64,000 nucleotides of DNA, taken from the NCBI GenBank assembly GCA_937125455.1, contig CAKZLK010000017.1, positions 1 to 64,000 on the forward strand, in the 5' to 3' direction. The stretch is from an uncultured Aequorivita sp. (GTDB lineage: Bacteria; Bacteroidota; Bacteroidia; Flavobacteriales; Flavobacteriaceae). Under the pieces are notes generated by a model, which did no database searches, was not told the origin of the DNA, and worked only from the letters and a program-made list of their open reading frames with translations. Each line of letters begins with the position of its first letter. Position 1 is the first letter of the stretch. Made by a program: the position numbers and the translations under genes. Of this stretch, positions 35,996 through 45,911 are shown piece by piece.

Positions 35996-36652
35996 ATGGC
36001 AATACTATCCTCTTCAATTGCACGAAAAGTTGCTATGGCACTTTCCGGCTTGTTTCTTGTCTTCTTTTTGGCACAGCACTTTACCATCAACATTACCTCG
36101 GTCATAGACCCAGATACCTTTAATAGCTGGTCCCACTTTATGGGGCATAATATTTTGGTGCAGTTTGTTCTGCAGCCAGTTTTAATTTTTGGTGTGGTTT
36201 TGCACTTTGTTATGGGGATTGGTCTAGAAATCAAGAACAACAACGCAAGACAAATCAGTTACAAATCCTATAAAGGAAACAAAAACTCAACTTGGGCTTC
36301 GCGAAATATGATTATTAGCGGCGCTGTTGTTTTGGCTTTTTTAGGACTTCACTTTTACGATTTCTGGTTCCCGGAAATAGTTCACAAATACATTGAAAGC
36401 AATCCGTTAGACGCCACGCGTTATTACCCAGAATTAGTTCATAAATTTGAAAGCCCTGTGCGAACAGGCTTGTACTGTTTGGCTTTTGTGCTTTTGATGC
36501 TTCACCTTTGGCATGGCTTTTCCTCGTCTTTCCAAAGTATGGGCTGGAACAATAAGTATTCAAAAGGATTAAGAGCATTCACGCAGTTTTACGCAATATT
36601 TATTCCGTTAGGCTTCATTTTCATTGCGCTTTATCTTCACTTTAATCAATAA
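35996..36652 (+). CDS. sdhC: Succinate dehydrogenase cytochrome b subunit
   Basis: The 218-residue membrane anchor has five hydrophobic helices, as in the single-anchor (diheme, B-type) succinate:menaquinone reductases of Bacteroidota. Candidate haem-ligand histidines are in [26 protein letters not shown] and [10 protein letters not shown]. It anchors SdhAB at the inner membrane and passes electrons to menaquinone. It is the first gene of the operon; sdhA follows after 20 bases. Confidence 0.93.
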   Translation: MAILSSSIARKVAMALSGLFLVFFLAQHFTINITSVIDPDTFNSWSHFMGHNILVQFVLQPVLIFGVVLHFVMGIGLEIKNNNARQISYKSYKGNKNSTWASRNMIISGAVVLAFLGLHFYDFWFPEIVHKYIESNPLDATRYYPELVHKFESPVRTGLYCLAFVLLMLHLWHGFSSSFQSMGWNNKYSKGLRAFTQFYAIFIPLGFIFIALYLHFNQ

Positions 36653-36672
36653 TCACCACGAAACGCAACGCT

Positions 36673-38676
36673 ATGTCAACATTAGATTCAAAAATCCCAA
36701 AAGGACCCTTAGCCGATAAGTGGACACAACATAAGAACGATATTAACCTAGTTAACCCAGCCAACAAGCGTAATATAGATATTATCGTAGTAGGAACTGG
36801 TCTTGCCGGTGGAAGCGCCGCTGCAACTCTTGCAGAATTGGGCTATAACGTAAAAACATTTTGCTATCAAGACTCCCCCCGCCGTGCGCACTCCATCGCT
36901 GCACAGGGAGGTATCAACGCAGCAAAGAATTACCAAGGCGATGGCGATTCAAACTACAGATTATTTTATGACACCGTAAAGGGTGGCGATTATCGTTCCC
37001 GTGAAGCAAACGTGTACCGTCTTGCTGAGGTTTCTGCAAATATCATTGACCAATGTGTGGCTCAAGGTGTTCCCTTTGCCCGTGAATATGGTGGTTATTT
37101 GGATAACCGTTCTTTTGGAGGGGTATTGGTTTCGCGTACTTTTTATGCGAAAGGGCAAACAGGCCAACAATTGCTCTTAGGAGCTTATTCCGCAATGAAC
37201 CGCCAAATAAACCGTGGAAAAATAACACCTTACAACCGTCACGAAATGCTAGATTTAGTGATTGTAGACGGCAAAGCGAGAGGGATCATTGCCCGAAATT
37301 TAGTTACAGGTGAAATTGAAAGACATTCCGCTCACGCGGTAGTTATTGCTTCGGGAGGTTATGGAAATGTATTCTACCTTTCCACAAATGCCATGGGAAG
37401 TAACGTTACTGCTTCGTGGAAAATTCACAAAAGAGGCGCCTATTTTGCAAATCCGTGCTATACACAGATTCACCCAACCTGTATTCCGGTTTCTGGCGAT
37501 CATCAAAGTAAATTGACATTGATGTCTGAGTCTTTAAGAAACGATGGTAGAATTTGGGTCCCAAAGACAAAAGAGGACGCTGAAGCGATACGCCAAGGAA
37601 AGAAAAAGCCAAAAGATCTTTCAGAAACCGAACGTGATTATTACTTAGAAAGAAGATATCCTTCCTTCGGTAACTTGGTGCCGCGCGATGTGGCATCACG
37701 TGCCGCAAAAGAACGTTGTGATGCAGGTTATGGCGTAAATAAAACAGGACAGGCCGTATTCCTTGATTTTGCTTCGGCTATAGAACGCTACGGAAAAGAG
37801 CAGGCCGCAATTCACGGAAACCACAATCCAAGCAAAGAAGAAATTACTAAACTAGGGAAGAAAGTTATCGAAGATAAATATGGCAACCTTTTCCAGATGT
37901 ATGAGAAGATTGTTGATGAAAACCCCTACGAAACCCCAATGATGATTTATCCTGCCGTACATTACACTATGGGTGGTGTTTGGGTAGATTACAACTTGCA
38001 ATCCACTATTCCGGGCTGCTACGTTACTGGTGAAGCCAACTTTAGCGACCACGGCGCAAATCGTTTGGGAGCTTCGGCTTTGATGCAAGGTTTGGCGGAT
38101 GGCTATTTTGTGTTGCCATACACCATTGGTGATTACCTTTCAAAAGACATTAAAACAGGAAAAATACCAACAGACACTAAAGAGTTTGACGAAGCCGAAA
38201 ACAAGGTTCGTGAACTTTTGGAGAAGTTGATAAACAATAAAGGAACACATTCTGTGGATCATTTCCATAAAAAATTGGGCCACATTATGTGGAACAAATG
38301 CGGAATGGCACGTAATGCTGAAGATTTAAAATCTGCAATGTCTGAAATTAGAGCACTGCGCGAAGAGTTCTGGAAGGATGTGAAAATTCCTGGAGGAATG
38401 AACGAAATGAATGCTGAGCTTGAAAAAGCAACACGTGTTGCAGATTTCTTGGAGCTAGGTGAACTTTTTGCAAAAGATGCTTTAGATAGAAATGAATCCT
38501 GTGGTGGCCACTTCCGTGAAGAATACCAAACCGAGGAAGGGGAAGCACTTCGCGACGACGAAAACTTTATGTACGTTGCTGCATGGGAATACACAGGAGA
38601 TCCAGGGAATGAAATTCTTCACAAAGAAGAATTGGAGTACGAAAATATTGAGGTTAAATCGAGATCATATAAATAA
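36673..38676 (+). CDS. sdhA: Succinate dehydrogenase flavoprotein subunit
   Basis: The 667-residue protein has the FAD-binding [19 protein letters not shown], the covalent-FAD histidine in [10 protein letters not shown] (His73) and substrate-site residues in [17 protein letters not shown] and [12 protein letters not shown]. It oxidises succinate to fumarate in the TCA cycle and respiratory chain (complex II). Its length is typical for the Bacteroidota B-type enzyme. The overlapping antisense frames here are shadows. Confidence 0.97.
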   Translation: MSTLDSKIPKGPLADKWTQHKNDINLVNPANKRNIDIIVVGTGLAGGSAAATLAELGYNVKTFCYQDSPRRAHSIAAQGGINAAKNYQGDGDSNYRLFYDTVKGGDYRSREANVYRLAEVSANIIDQCVAQGVPFAREYGGYLDNRSFGGVLVSRTFYAKGQTGQQLLLGAYSAMNRQINRGKITPYNRHEMLDLVIVDGKARGIIARNLVTGEIERHSAHAVVIASGGYGNVFYLSTNAMGSNVTASWKIHKRGAYFANPCYTQIHPTCIPVSGDHQSKLTLMSESLRNDGRIWVPKTKEDAEAIRQGKKKPKDLSETERDYYLERRYPSFGNLVPRDVASRAAKERCDAGYGVNKTGQAVFLDFASAIERYGKEQAAIHGNHNPSKEEITKLGKKVIEDKYGNLFQMYEKIVDENPYETPMMIYPAVHYTMGGVWVDYNLQSTIPGCYVTGEANFSDHGANRLGASALMQGLADGYFVLPYTIGDYLSKDIKTGKIPTDTKEFDEAENKVRELLEKLINNKGTHSVDHFHKKLGHIMWNKCGMARNAEDLKSAMSEIRALREEFWKDVKIPGGMNEMNAELEKATRVADFLELGELFAKDALDRNESCGGHFREEYQTEEGEALRDDENFMYVAAWEYTGDPGNEILHKEELEYENIEVKSRSYK

Positions 38677-38681
38677 AGAGT

Positions 38682-39428
38682 ATGAAACTTACACTAAAAA
38701 TATGGCGTCAAAAAAACGCAACTACTAAGGGAGAATTAAAAACATATCCTATTGACGGAGTAGAAGGTGACATGTCTTTTCTGGAAATGCTCGACGTTCT
38801 CAATGAAGGTTTAATAAACAAAGGCGAAGAGCCCGTAGTTTTTGATCACGATTGTCGCGAAGGTATCTGCGGAAGTTGTTCTCTGCAAATAAATGGTGAG
38901 CCGCACGGCCCAGACCGATTGGTTACAACGTGTCAATTGCACATGCGTATGTTCAACGATGGCGATACTATTGTAATTGAACCGTTCCGTGCAAAAGCTT
39001 TTCCTGTTATAAAGGATTTGGTGGTAGATAGAAGTGCCTTTGATAGAATTCAGCAGGCTGGAGGATATATTTCAGTGAATACTTCTGGAAACACTGTTGA
39101 TGCGAACACCATTCCAGTAAACAAACACGACGCCGACGAATCTTTCAATGCTGCAACATGTATTGGTTGCGGTGCTTGTGTTGCAGCTTGTAAAAACGCC
39201 AGTGCAATGCTTTTCACTTCTGCAAAAGTAAGTCAGTTCGCTTTACTTCCACAAGGAAGAATTGAAGCAACAGAGCGCGTTTTAAATATGGTTGCTCAAA
39301 TGGATAAAGAGGGTTTCGGAAACTGCAGCAATACCGGAGCTTGTGAAATTGAATGTCCAAAAGGTATTTCCTTGGAAAACATTGCCCGAATGAACCGTGA
39401 ATATTTAAGCGCGAGTTTGAAGGGATAA
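38682..39428 (+). CDS. sdhB: Succinate dehydrogenase iron-sulfur subunit
   Basis: The 248-residue protein has the [2Fe-2S] site [15 protein letters not shown] and the bacterial ferredoxin part [11 protein letters not shown] with [15 protein letters not shown], for the other two clusters. It passes electrons from SdhA to the haems of SdhC. It starts 5 bases after the sdhA stop. An ATG-initiated frame in another phase that overlaps sdhA is not used. Confidence 0.97.
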   Translation: MKLTLKIWRQKNATTKGELKTYPIDGVEGDMSFLEMLDVLNEGLINKGEEPVVFDHDCREGICGSCSLQINGEPHGPDRLVTTCQLHMRMFNDGDTIVIEPFRAKAFPVIKDLVVDRSAFDRIQQAGGYISVNTSGNTVDANTIPVNKHDADESFNAATCIGCGACVAACKNASAMLFTSAKVSQFALLPQGRIEATERVLNMVAQMDKEGFGNCSNTGACEIECPKGISLENIARMNREYLSASLKG

Positions 39429-39455
39429 CCAGATTAATGAAATTAAAACATCACT

Positions 39456-39488
39456 AAAATCCTAAGTATTTTTTACTTGGGATTTTTT
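39456..39488. terminator. Bidirectional terminator between sdhB and the hybrid kinase
   Basis: A stem of about 12 bp (AAATCC-T-AAGTA with TACTT-G-GGATTT) with a T-run after it on the plus strand. The kinase stop codon (39462-39464) lies inside the stem, so the hairpin is part of the last codons of that gene. Confidence 0.8.
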
Positions 39489-41738
39489 ATTTTCTACAGA
39501 AGAACTTTTGTGTGGGTAGAACATATCTTCTTCGGCATCATTTAGATTGTTGAGAATTATCTTAAGGAATTTATCAGTCTCGTATGGTTTCACAATAATA
39601 TCGTTCATTCCTGAAGCTTCAATTTTGTTTTTCATCTCTTCAACTTCAATTGCCGTTAAGGCCAAGATTGGAACGATTTTGTTGAATTTTCTAACTTCTT
39701 TTGTGGTTTCAATTCCATCTTTGCCCGGCATATTAATGTCCATCAAGACAAGATCATAATTATTAAGCCGTATTTTTTCAATGGCAATATCTCCACTTTC
39801 AGCTATATCACAGATAATACCATGATTCTCAAGTATTTTTTTGGTTACAATTTGGTTTATACGGTTATCCTCAACAACAAGTATTTTCTTTCCGTTTAAA
39901 ACATTGTTATCGTCCAATATTTTATTTTGAAGTAAATGTTTTAAAATATGGAAACTTAAGGTAAAACTAAAGGTAGATCCTTCGCCTTCCTTACTTTTAA
40001 GTTTGATGGAAGCGTTTGAGGCCTCGAGCAATTTCTTTACAATAGTAAGCCCAAGACCTGTTCCTTGTATTTTAAAATCATCGGAATCTACTTGTTGGAA
40101 TTCTTCGAAAATGGCCTTTTGTTTTTCCTTTGGGATGCCAATACCGTTATCCTTAATGCTAAAATGTATGGTTATTTCGTTTTCGGAAATTGTTTCTTCC
40201 TTTGCCGTGATATAAATATCACCGTTAGTGGTAAATTTTATGGCATTACCCACTAAATTCATAAGAATTTGCGAAAGCCGCACCCGATCTCCAACAATTG
40301 TATTTGGTATATTTTCTGAAATTTCTACGTGTAGTTTATTTTTATTTTGAACCAATGCGTATTGAAAAGAAGAAACGATAGATTGGACGGAATCCTTTAA
40401 ATCGAATGGAGCTCTAATTTCTTCAAGTGTATTCGATTCCAGCTTGCTAATTTGAAGTACATCATTAATAAGCGCTAAAAGGTAATCTGCTGAAAATTTT
40501 AAATTTTTTAAATCTGATTGATGCGTTTTAAGCGATTCGTCCTCTAACAGAACAGAGGTTAGACCAATAACGCCATAGAGTGGAGTTCGCAATTCGTGGC
40601 TTACTGTAGAAAAAAACTTACTTTTCGCCAAAGCCAGTTTTTCGGATTTCTGTTTTGCTTTTAAATATTGTTGGTTTTTTTCTTTTAAGGTAAGGGTCAG
40701 TTTTTTTCTTCCTCTGTGTGAAATATATAAAATTATCAAAAACAGTCCCATTAGTATTACTGCGCCAATAAAAAAATAAAGTAGAAGATTGCGAAGCAAA
40801 ACTTTTTCCGAAATCAATTTTTTTTCGAGTTCTGCTTGGTGGGCCTGTTTTTTATATTCGTTAACGCTAAACTGAGCAGCGGCGTTTTGAATGGCCATTA
40901 GCTTCTCTTTCTCAAATTGGACTGAAGTTAAGCTATCAAATTTTTTGCGAACTAAAAAGGCTTCTTTAAAATCGCCAATATCAAAAAGCGCTATGCTGTA
41001 TTCTTTATATGCTTCAATTAAATTATCATCAATATAATTTCCTTTTTGTGCGAAAGCTATAGCTTCCCTAAAATTTACAATAGCTTCTTCGGGATTATTT
41101 GAAGATAGGTTCAATTTACCTAGAAGCAGATTCATTTCAGTGGTTAAACCTTGAAATTTCATTGCTTCTATTCCCTGTTTTGCTTTTTCGAAATAGAGCT
41201 GTGCTTTATTTTTATCACCCTGATTAAGGTATGATTCAGATAGGTTGTAATAAATCATAGATACCTCCAGGGTGTCCTTTCTTTTTAATGAAATAGGCAA
41301 AGCTTTCTGAAAATAAGGAAGGGCAGAATCGTATTTTTTTTCTGAGAGGTAAAGCGCTCCCAAAAAGTTATAGGCTCGCGCAATTTTAAAAGGGTCTTTT
41401 GATTTTTCTGCGAACTCTAAATAAGAATCTGCATAATCATGTGCGTTTTTAAAATCTTTAAGATATAAAAAAGAGGCACCCATCATATAGCGAGAATAAA
41501 AGGCAGCATCTATATCACCAATATTTTCGGCAAATTTTATGTTATCGATGGACGTTAAGATTACAGAATCGTATTTTCCTTCAAACAACATATAATCTGT
41601 ACGGTCCTGCTTTGCCTTTAGTGAATCCTTAAGGGCAATAAATTCTGAATCTTGTTGCGTTGCAATAGTGTCTTGGCTATTTTGTGCAAAGCCAATAAAG
41701 GGAATAATAAGTATTGCGGAAAGTAAATATTTTAACAT
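39462..41738 (-). CDS. TPR-containing hybrid sensor histidine kinase/response regulator
   Basis: The 758-residue protein has a signal peptide, then TPR repeats (about 50-290) expected in the periplasm, one membrane helix (about 317-339) and a short coiled coil. HisKA has the phospho-His in FSTVSHELRTPL (His381). HATPase has NLVGNAIKF (N box), DNGIGIP (G1) and GTGLGL (G2). A C-terminal receiver has its phospho-Asp in LVLMDINMPG (Asp667) and the switch Lys in VKPYETD. Such TPR hybrid kinases are common in Bacteroidota. The output partner is unknown since the receiver has no effector domain. It is monocistronic. Confidence 0.92.
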   Translation of the reverse strand: MLKYLLSAILIIPFIGFAQNSQDTIATQQDSEFIALKDSLKAKQDRTDYMLFEGKYDSVILTSIDNIKFAENIGDIDAAFYSRYMMGASFLYLKDFKNAHDYADSYLEFAEKSKDPFKIARAYNFLGALYLSEKKYDSALPYFQKALPISLKRKDTLEVSMIYYNLSESYLNQGDKNKAQLYFEKAKQGIEAMKFQGLTTEMNLLLGKLNLSSNNPEEAIVNFREAIAFAQKGNYIDDNLIEAYKEYSIALFDIGDFKEAFLVRKKFDSLTSVQFEKEKLMAIQNAAAQFSVNEYKKQAHQAELEKKLISEKVLLRNLLLYFFIGAVILMGLFLIILYISHRGRKKLTLTLKEKNQQYLKAKQKSEKLALAKSKFFSTVSHELRTPLYGVIGLTSVLLEDESLKTHQSDLKNLKFSADYLLALINDVLQISKLESNTLEEIRAPFDLKDSVQSIVSSFQYALVQNKNKLHVEISENIPNTIVGDRVRLSQILMNLVGNAIKFTTNGDIYITAKEETISENEITIHFSIKDNGIGIPKEKQKAIFEEFQQVDSDDFKIQGTGLGLTIVKKLLEASNASIKLKSKEGEGSTFSFTLSFHILKHLLQNKILDDNNVLNGKKILVVEDNRINQIVTKKILENHGIICDIAESGDIAIEKIRLNNYDLVLMDINMPGKDGIETTKEVRKFNKIVPILALTAIEVEEMKNKIEASGMNDIIVKPYETDKFLKIILNNLNDAEEDMFYPHKSSSVENKKSQVKNT

Positions 41739-41940
41739 TAAGTGCTGTGCAAAATAAATTTTTTAAAAGAGTACTAAAATAACATATTATAACGAAATTC
41801 ATACATTAAACCATTTTCCTTAGCTATAAAAAATTGACGTATTTCAAATTTAGAATGACTACCATTTATATTCTGTTAATGAAATAAAGTCTTCGAATTC
41901 TTGTAATAAAAATTTATCTTTAAGTACTAAATCAGAAACC
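41739..41940. other. Intergenic spacer, divergent genes
   Basis: About 200 AT-rich bases between the kinase and the DUF1028 gene, which start in opposite directions. I see no clear TAnnTTTG pair. A small antisense frame at 41859-42056 overlaps the DUF1028 start and looks spurious. Confidence 0.4.
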
Positions 41941-42921
41941 ATGAAACTCGTTCTCTTTATCATTAGTTTTTTTTCAATTTCATCCATTAATGCACAAATA
42001 ATGAAGCCCAATGATCCCTTAGCACATACTTTTTCAATAGTAGCACGCGATGCCAAAACAGGAGAAATGGCTGTTGCTGTTCAGAGTCATTGGTTTAGTG
42101 TGGGCACAGCTGTTTCCTGGGGAGAAGCTGGTGTTGGGGTTGTTGCTACACAGAGTTTTACAAATAAATCTTTTGGAATTAGAGGCTTGGAATTGTTGAA
42201 ACAGGGAAAATCACCACAGGAAGCGATGGATATTTTATTGGATAATGATGAGGGAAGAGATTTTCGGCAGGTAGCAATATTAGATAAACAAGGCAGGGTT
42301 GCCACGCACACGGGTAAAAACTGTATCGATTATGCAGGTCACGCAAATGGCGAAAATTTTTCTGTACAGGCAAATATGATGCTAACCGATAATGTGGTTC
42401 CAGCAATGGAAAAGGCCTGGAAAGAGCATAGCGAGATGCCCTTGGCCGAAAGAATTGTGGCTGTATTGCAGGCAGCTCAAAATGCTGGTGGTGATATTCG
42501 GGGAAAACAATCTGCGGCATTGCTCATTTTCGCACCGGAAGCTACCAAGGAGCCTTGGAACGACAAACTTTTAGATTTGCGGGTTGACGATTCAGAAAAT
42601 CCAATAAAGGAAATTGATAGGCTTTTAAAAGTGTTTCGTGCTTACGAACATATGAACCAAGGCGATCTATATGTTGAAAAGAATGAAATGAAAAGTGCTA
42701 TGGACGAATACTATGCTGCAATGAGGATGTTTCCAGAAAACTTGGAAATGCAATATTGGACCGCAATAACTTTAGCGAACGATAAACAAATAGAACGCGG
42801 TGCGGAAATGCTTCAGAAAATTTATAAAAAAGATGAAAATTGGAGAGAGCTTACAAGACGTTTGCCGAAAGTAGGATTACTTAACGTTTCAGGAGAGGAT
42901 TTGAGAAAACTGCTCAAGTAA
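41941..42921 (+). CDS. DUF1028 domain-containing secreted protein
   Basis: The 326-residue protein has a signal peptide (SFFSISSINAQ). The DUF1028 (Ntn-hydrolase-like) domain covers about 25-225: HTFSIVARDAKTGEMAVAVQS, GVGVVATQSFTN, HTGKNCIDYAGH and VQANMMLTDNVVPAM. The C-terminal 90 residues are TPR-like (RAYEHMNQGDLYVEKNE). Function is not established; members are predicted amide hydrolases. It precedes a transglutaminase-like gene in the same direction. Confidence 0.9.
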   Translation: MKLVLFIISFFSISSINAQIMKPNDPLAHTFSIVARDAKTGEMAVAVQSHWFSVGTAVSWGEAGVGVVATQSFTNKSFGIRGLELLKQGKSPQEAMDILLDNDEGRDFRQVAILDKQGRVATHTGKNCIDYAGHANGENFSVQANMMLTDNVVPAMEKAWKEHSEMPLAERIVAVLQAAQNAGGDIRGKQSAALLIFAPEATKEPWNDKLLDLRVDDSENPIKEIDRLLKVFRAYEHMNQGDLYVEKNEMKSAMDEYYAAMRMFPENLEMQYWTAITLANDKQIERGAEMLQKIYKKDENWRELTRRLPKVGLLNVSGEDLRKLLK

Positions 42922-42983
42922 TTTTAACTTCATTTTCAATTTATATTCTTTATTTGCGTTTTTAAGTAAATCAATCTAGATTT

Positions 42984-43625
42984 ATGCGAAAACAAATTAT
43001 TTTTTTAGTTTTTATATACCTTCTTGGATGGAGTTCCATTGCGCAAATAGGTGCTATAATTGGAAATGACAATCGTCACTATGACCGTGTTTCTGAAAAA
43101 GGAAAAGCACCCTTTTCTACCACAAAACTTGCTTTTGCAATTACAAAAAACGCGACTTCTGAAAAGGATAAATTTTTTGCAATCTATAAATGGATAGCTT
43201 CGAATATTACTTATGACAACGAATTACGGCTAAGTTCAGAGCTTCAAAAAGAATTTTACACTTCCGAAGAAAATGTAACCAAAAAAGTTTTGGAGCGAAA
43301 AATGGCGCTTTGTGGTGGTTTCGCGTTTCTTTTTAAAAGGCTCTGTGAAAATGTTGGGGTTTCTGCAGAAGTGATCCATGGATACACAAAAGATTATTCA
43401 GGAAAAATCCAAGAATCTAGAAAACCAAACCATACTTGGAATGCTGTAAAACTAAACGGAAAATGGCAGTTGCTTGATATTACGTGGGCCATAAGCTATG
43501 GAAGCAACAATAAGCCCGATGATTTTTGGTTTTTAACGAGACCTGCCGATTTTATTCTTTCCCACTTACCGGAAGACCGTAAATGGACATTATTAGGAAA
43601 TTCTATTTCATATTCAGAATTTTAA
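42984..43625 (+). CDS. Transglutaminase-like secreted protein
   Basis: The 213-residue protein has a signal peptide ending SSIAQ. The catalytic triad of the transglutaminase-like (papain-fold) family is visible: Cys in ERKMALCGGFAFLF, His in KPNHTWNAVKL and Asp in WQLLDITWA. It probably acts in the periplasm on peptides or proteins. It lies 62 bases after the DUF1028 gene, so a short operon is possible. Confidence 0.88.
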   Translation: MRKQIIFLVFIYLLGWSSIAQIGAIIGNDNRHYDRVSEKGKAPFSTTKLAFAITKNATSEKDKFFAIYKWIASNITYDNELRLSSELQKEFYTSEENVTKKVLERKMALCGGFAFLFKRLCENVGVSAEVIHGYTKDYSGKIQESRKPNHTWNAVKLNGKWQLLDITWAISYGSNNKPDDFWFLTRPADFILSHLPEDRKWTLLGNSISYSEF

Positions 43626-43644
43626 AAAATATTCTGTAAAATAA

Positions 43645-43676
43645 AAACCCTCCACATTGCTGTGAAGGGTCTTTAT
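43645..43676. terminator. Bidirectional terminator between the transglutaminase gene and rpmA
   Basis: The stem ACCCTCCACA with TGTGAAGGGT (one mismatch) around a TTGC loop, flanked by A-rich and T-rich sides, serves both converging genes. Confidence 0.85.
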
Positions 43677-43697
43677 TTTTATCAAACAAGTTTGATA

Positions 43698-43961
43698 CTA
43701 TGCCTCAGCGTTTGGAACGATGGAAACGTAGCTCTTGTTATCTTTCTTTTTGGTGAATTTCACTAGACCATCAACACGTGCGTGTAGTGTATGATCTTTA
43801 CCACCATATACATTTTCACCTGGGTGATGTGTATATCCTCTTTGTCTTACAATGATATTTCCAGCAATGGCAGCTTGTCCACCAAAAATCTTAACGCCAA
43901 GACGTTTCGATTCTGATTCGCGACCGTTTTTGGAACTACCAACTCCTTTTTTGTGAGCCAT
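43698..43961 (-). CDS. rpmA: 50S ribosomal protein L27
   Basis: The 87-residue protein [20 protein letters not shown], then [16 protein letters not shown], is the standard L27. There is no long cleavable N-terminal extension of the Firmicutes type. It lies 35 bases after rplU, the usual L21-L27 operon. Confidence 0.98.
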   Translation of the reverse strand: MAHKKGVGSSKNGRESESKRLGVKIFGGQAAIAGNIIVRQRGYTHHPGENVYGGKDHTLHARVDGLVKFTKKKDNKSYVSIVPNAEA

Positions 43962-43996
43962 TTTGTTTCGGTTTTAAATATTATACTTTAGCAGGA

Positions 43997-44695
43997 TTAC
44001 TTTTCAATCCCACCGTCTAATTTGTCTTGCAATTCTTTTAGTTCATCCCACTTGCCGTCAGCAGCCAATTGAGCTTGTTTTGGCCAAGTGTCAGTAACTA
44101 AATGTGCTAAATTTGAACTAGCTTCAGAAAGAATAGTTGCGATAGCCTCTGGCTTTGCTTTTGCAACTTTCGCAAAAGTATCCAGTCCAGCAGCAACCAT
44201 AGCCTCAGCAGCTTTTGGTCCAACACCTTCAATCTTTTTAAGATCATCTGCTTTAGCTGCTTTTTTAGGAGCTGCTTTTTTAGCTGGTGCTTTGGTTTCA
44301 GCTTTTGCTTTTGGAGCAGCAGCTTTTGTTTCTTTTTTAGGTTGAGCTTTCTTAGCTTCTTCCTTTTTGGCAGGTGTAGCTCCTGAAGCTACAATGCTCT
44401 CGATTACGATTTCAGAAAGATACTGACGGTGACCATTTTTCTTACGGAAACCTTTTCTTCTTTTCTTTTTGAATACAATAACCTTGTCACCTTTTAGGTG
44501 TTTTACGACTTTAGCTCCTATTTGAGCTCCGTCTATAGCTGGGGCGCCAATGGTAATATTGTCTCCGTCACCAATAAGAAGTACATTGTCAAAAGACACT
44601 TTTTTACCTTCTTCTACTGGTAAACGATTGACAAAAACCTTTTGGTCTTTTGCAACTTTAACTTGCTGCCCTGCTATCTCTACAATTGCGTACAT
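43997..44695 (-). CDS. rplU: 50S ribosomal protein L21 with a C-terminal helix-hairpin-helix extension
   Basis: Residues 1-105 or so are L21 (MYAIVEIAGQQVKVAKDQ, KKRRKGFRKKNGHRQ). An Ala/Lys-rich linker (about 110-150) follows. Residues about 150-232 form a helix-hairpin-helix-type domain (DDLKKIEGVGPKAAEAMVAAG, TFAKVAKAKPEAIATIL). Standard L21 is about 100-105 residues, so the length is more than doubled. Such extended L21 exists in other Flavobacteriia. The extra domain may bind rRNA or DNA, but its function is unknown. It carries its own strong promoter. Confidence 0.95.
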   Translation of the reverse strand: MYAIVEIAGQQVKVAKDQKVFVNRLPVEEGKKVSFDNVLLIGDGDNITIGAPAIDGAQIGAKVVKHLKGDKVIVFKKKRRKGFRKKNGHRQYLSEIVIESIVASGATPAKKEEAKKAQPKKETKAAAPKAKAETKAPAKKAAPKKAAKADDLKKIEGVGPKAAEAMVAAGLDTFAKVAKAKPEAIATILSEASSNLAHLVTDTWPKQAQLAADGKWDELKELQDKLDGGIEK

Positions 44696-44754
44696 AGCGA
44701 ATCGTTTATAAATTAGTTAAACAAAATGCTTTCACCGTCCGGTAAAAGCGGGTG

Positions 44755-44785
44755 CAAATATAATTTTTAAAAAGGAAACAACAAA
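44755..44785 (-). promoter_or_regulatory. Promoter of the rplU-rpmA operon
   Basis: Minus strand: TTTG (44782-44785), a 19-base spacer and TATATTTG (44755-44762), then 59 bases to the rplU ATG. A textbook Bacteroidota promoter with a moderate leader. Confidence 0.82.
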
Positions 44786-44801
44786 GTGTTTTTTGGTTAA
44801 T

Positions 44802-45257
44802 TTACAGGGTGTTCCTGTTTCCATCCTGAGTATTCCAGGATTTTTTGAGAAGTTGCATAAAAGCAAGTGTCAAAACTAAGGTTGTTGCAAAGCCCATAAT
44901 TAATATAGATATTAAGAGCATAAGGGTTCCCATATCATATTCAACGTTCCATCTATTCATAATGGCATTAGAGAATTCTGTATCTATTTGGTACATATAG
45001 ATAGCCATAAATACAGTAAAAATTATGGATGCGATTCCACCAGAAAAAAGGCCTACCTGAAAGCCCTTTTCATATTTGAATTTGTTTTTTCGAGAACCAT
45101 AATTTTTCATTGCCAAGTAAATTCCGAAACCGAAGATCATTCCATTCACGGCACTTAATACTGGATATTGATGTAATCCAACCAATTTTAAAAGTAGAAA
45201 ATATGCAATTAAAATTACTGCAATCCAGATACCGTAACGCGAATAAACTTTGAACAT
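44802..45257 (-). CDS. DUF4199 domain-containing membrane protein
   Basis: The 151-residue protein has four hydrophobic helices (about 10-30, 33-50, 70-90 and 110-135). It has the family-type FGIYLAMKNYGSRK and FKYEKGFQVGLFSGGIAS. Function is unknown. It lies between rplU and gldD in the same direction but with gaps that suggest separate transcription. Confidence 0.85.
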   Translation of the reverse strand: MFKVYSRYGIWIAVILIAYFLLLKLVGLHQYPVLSAVNGMIFGFGIYLAMKNYGSRKNKFKYEKGFQVGLFSGGIASIIFTVFMAIYMYQIDTEFSNAIMNRWNVEYDMGTLMLLISILIMGFATTLVLTLAFMQLLKKSWNTQDGNRNTL

Positions 45258-45347
45258 AACTTTTTTTTAACCCCTAAAAGTTACAAAAACTTGTCGAACC
45301 ATTTGTGAATGGTTTGTTAACTTTTTTAATCGACTATAAGAATTGGC

Positions 45348-45911
45348 TTATTCCCATGTAATTGTTTCCATCAATTTCCGGATGTCTTCGCGAAGATAAA
45401 CTACAGCGGGATAGATGGAATCAAAGTTTGGTTTGGCGTTAAAGTATAACGCTCCATTCAAAAAATGATGGATGCTATCGGTTACGTAAAATTCGGCTTG
45501 GGTGGCGGCATTTCCGTTAATCATATAGAACATGCCATAAACATTTTTATCCGGATTAATAAAAGGTTGTTCGGGAATACTGTTCGCTTTTATGGTATGG
45601 TCATACGCCAATTTTTGGGCATCTTGCAATAACGAATCTAAATTGTTGTTTCGAATGTCTTGATAGGTCAAATACAAAGTTGCCTTCATATTTGGGTAAT
45701 AAATATTTGTCCCACATTTCTTTTTGGAAATCATAGTTGCGTTTTCATTCATTGAAAAATTATACGGACAACCGGTTTCAACAGTACGATATTCAGGCTT
45801 TGCATAGTCCAGGCGAAGCATTGCTGACGGTTTTATCAAAACATCGTCTTCGCAGGAAGTAAGTATGAATAGGCTTGAAAGGAAAAGAAAAGTTAGACTA
45901 TTTATTTTCAA
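45348..45911 (-). CDS. gldD: Gliding motility lipoprotein GldD
   Basis: The 187-residue lipoprotein (LFILTSCEDD, Cys20) has GldD features: LRLDYAKPEYRTVETGCPYNF, NIYYPNMKATLYLTYQDI, LAYDHTIKANSI, GNAATQAEFYVTDSIHHFL and YLREDIRKLMETITWE. GldD is needed for gliding and T9SS function in Flavobacterium. Its start overlaps the gldE end by 14 bases, the conserved gldE-gldD pairing. Confidence 0.95.
   Translation of the reverse strand: MKINSLTFLFLSSLFILTSCEDDVLIKPSAMLRLDYAKPEYRTVETGCPYNFSMNENATMISKKKCGTNIYYPNMKATLYLTYQDIRNNNLDSLLQDAQKLAYDHTIKANSIPEQPFINPDKNVYGMFYMINGNAATQAEFYVTDSIHHFLNGALYFNAKPNFDSIYPAVVYLREDIRKLMETITWE

Noticed and set aside
36961-37228. Several antisense frames within sdhA
   Set aside because: Shadows of a highly conserved gene; no independent support.
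41859-42056. 65-codon minus-strand frame before the DUF1028 gene
   Set aside because: Overlaps the signal-peptide region of the convincing DUF1028 protein antisense, with no motif or promoter.
44088-44345. Alanine-rich frame on the plus strand
   Set aside because: Mirror image of the Lys/Ala-rich linker of the L21 extension; not an independent gene.
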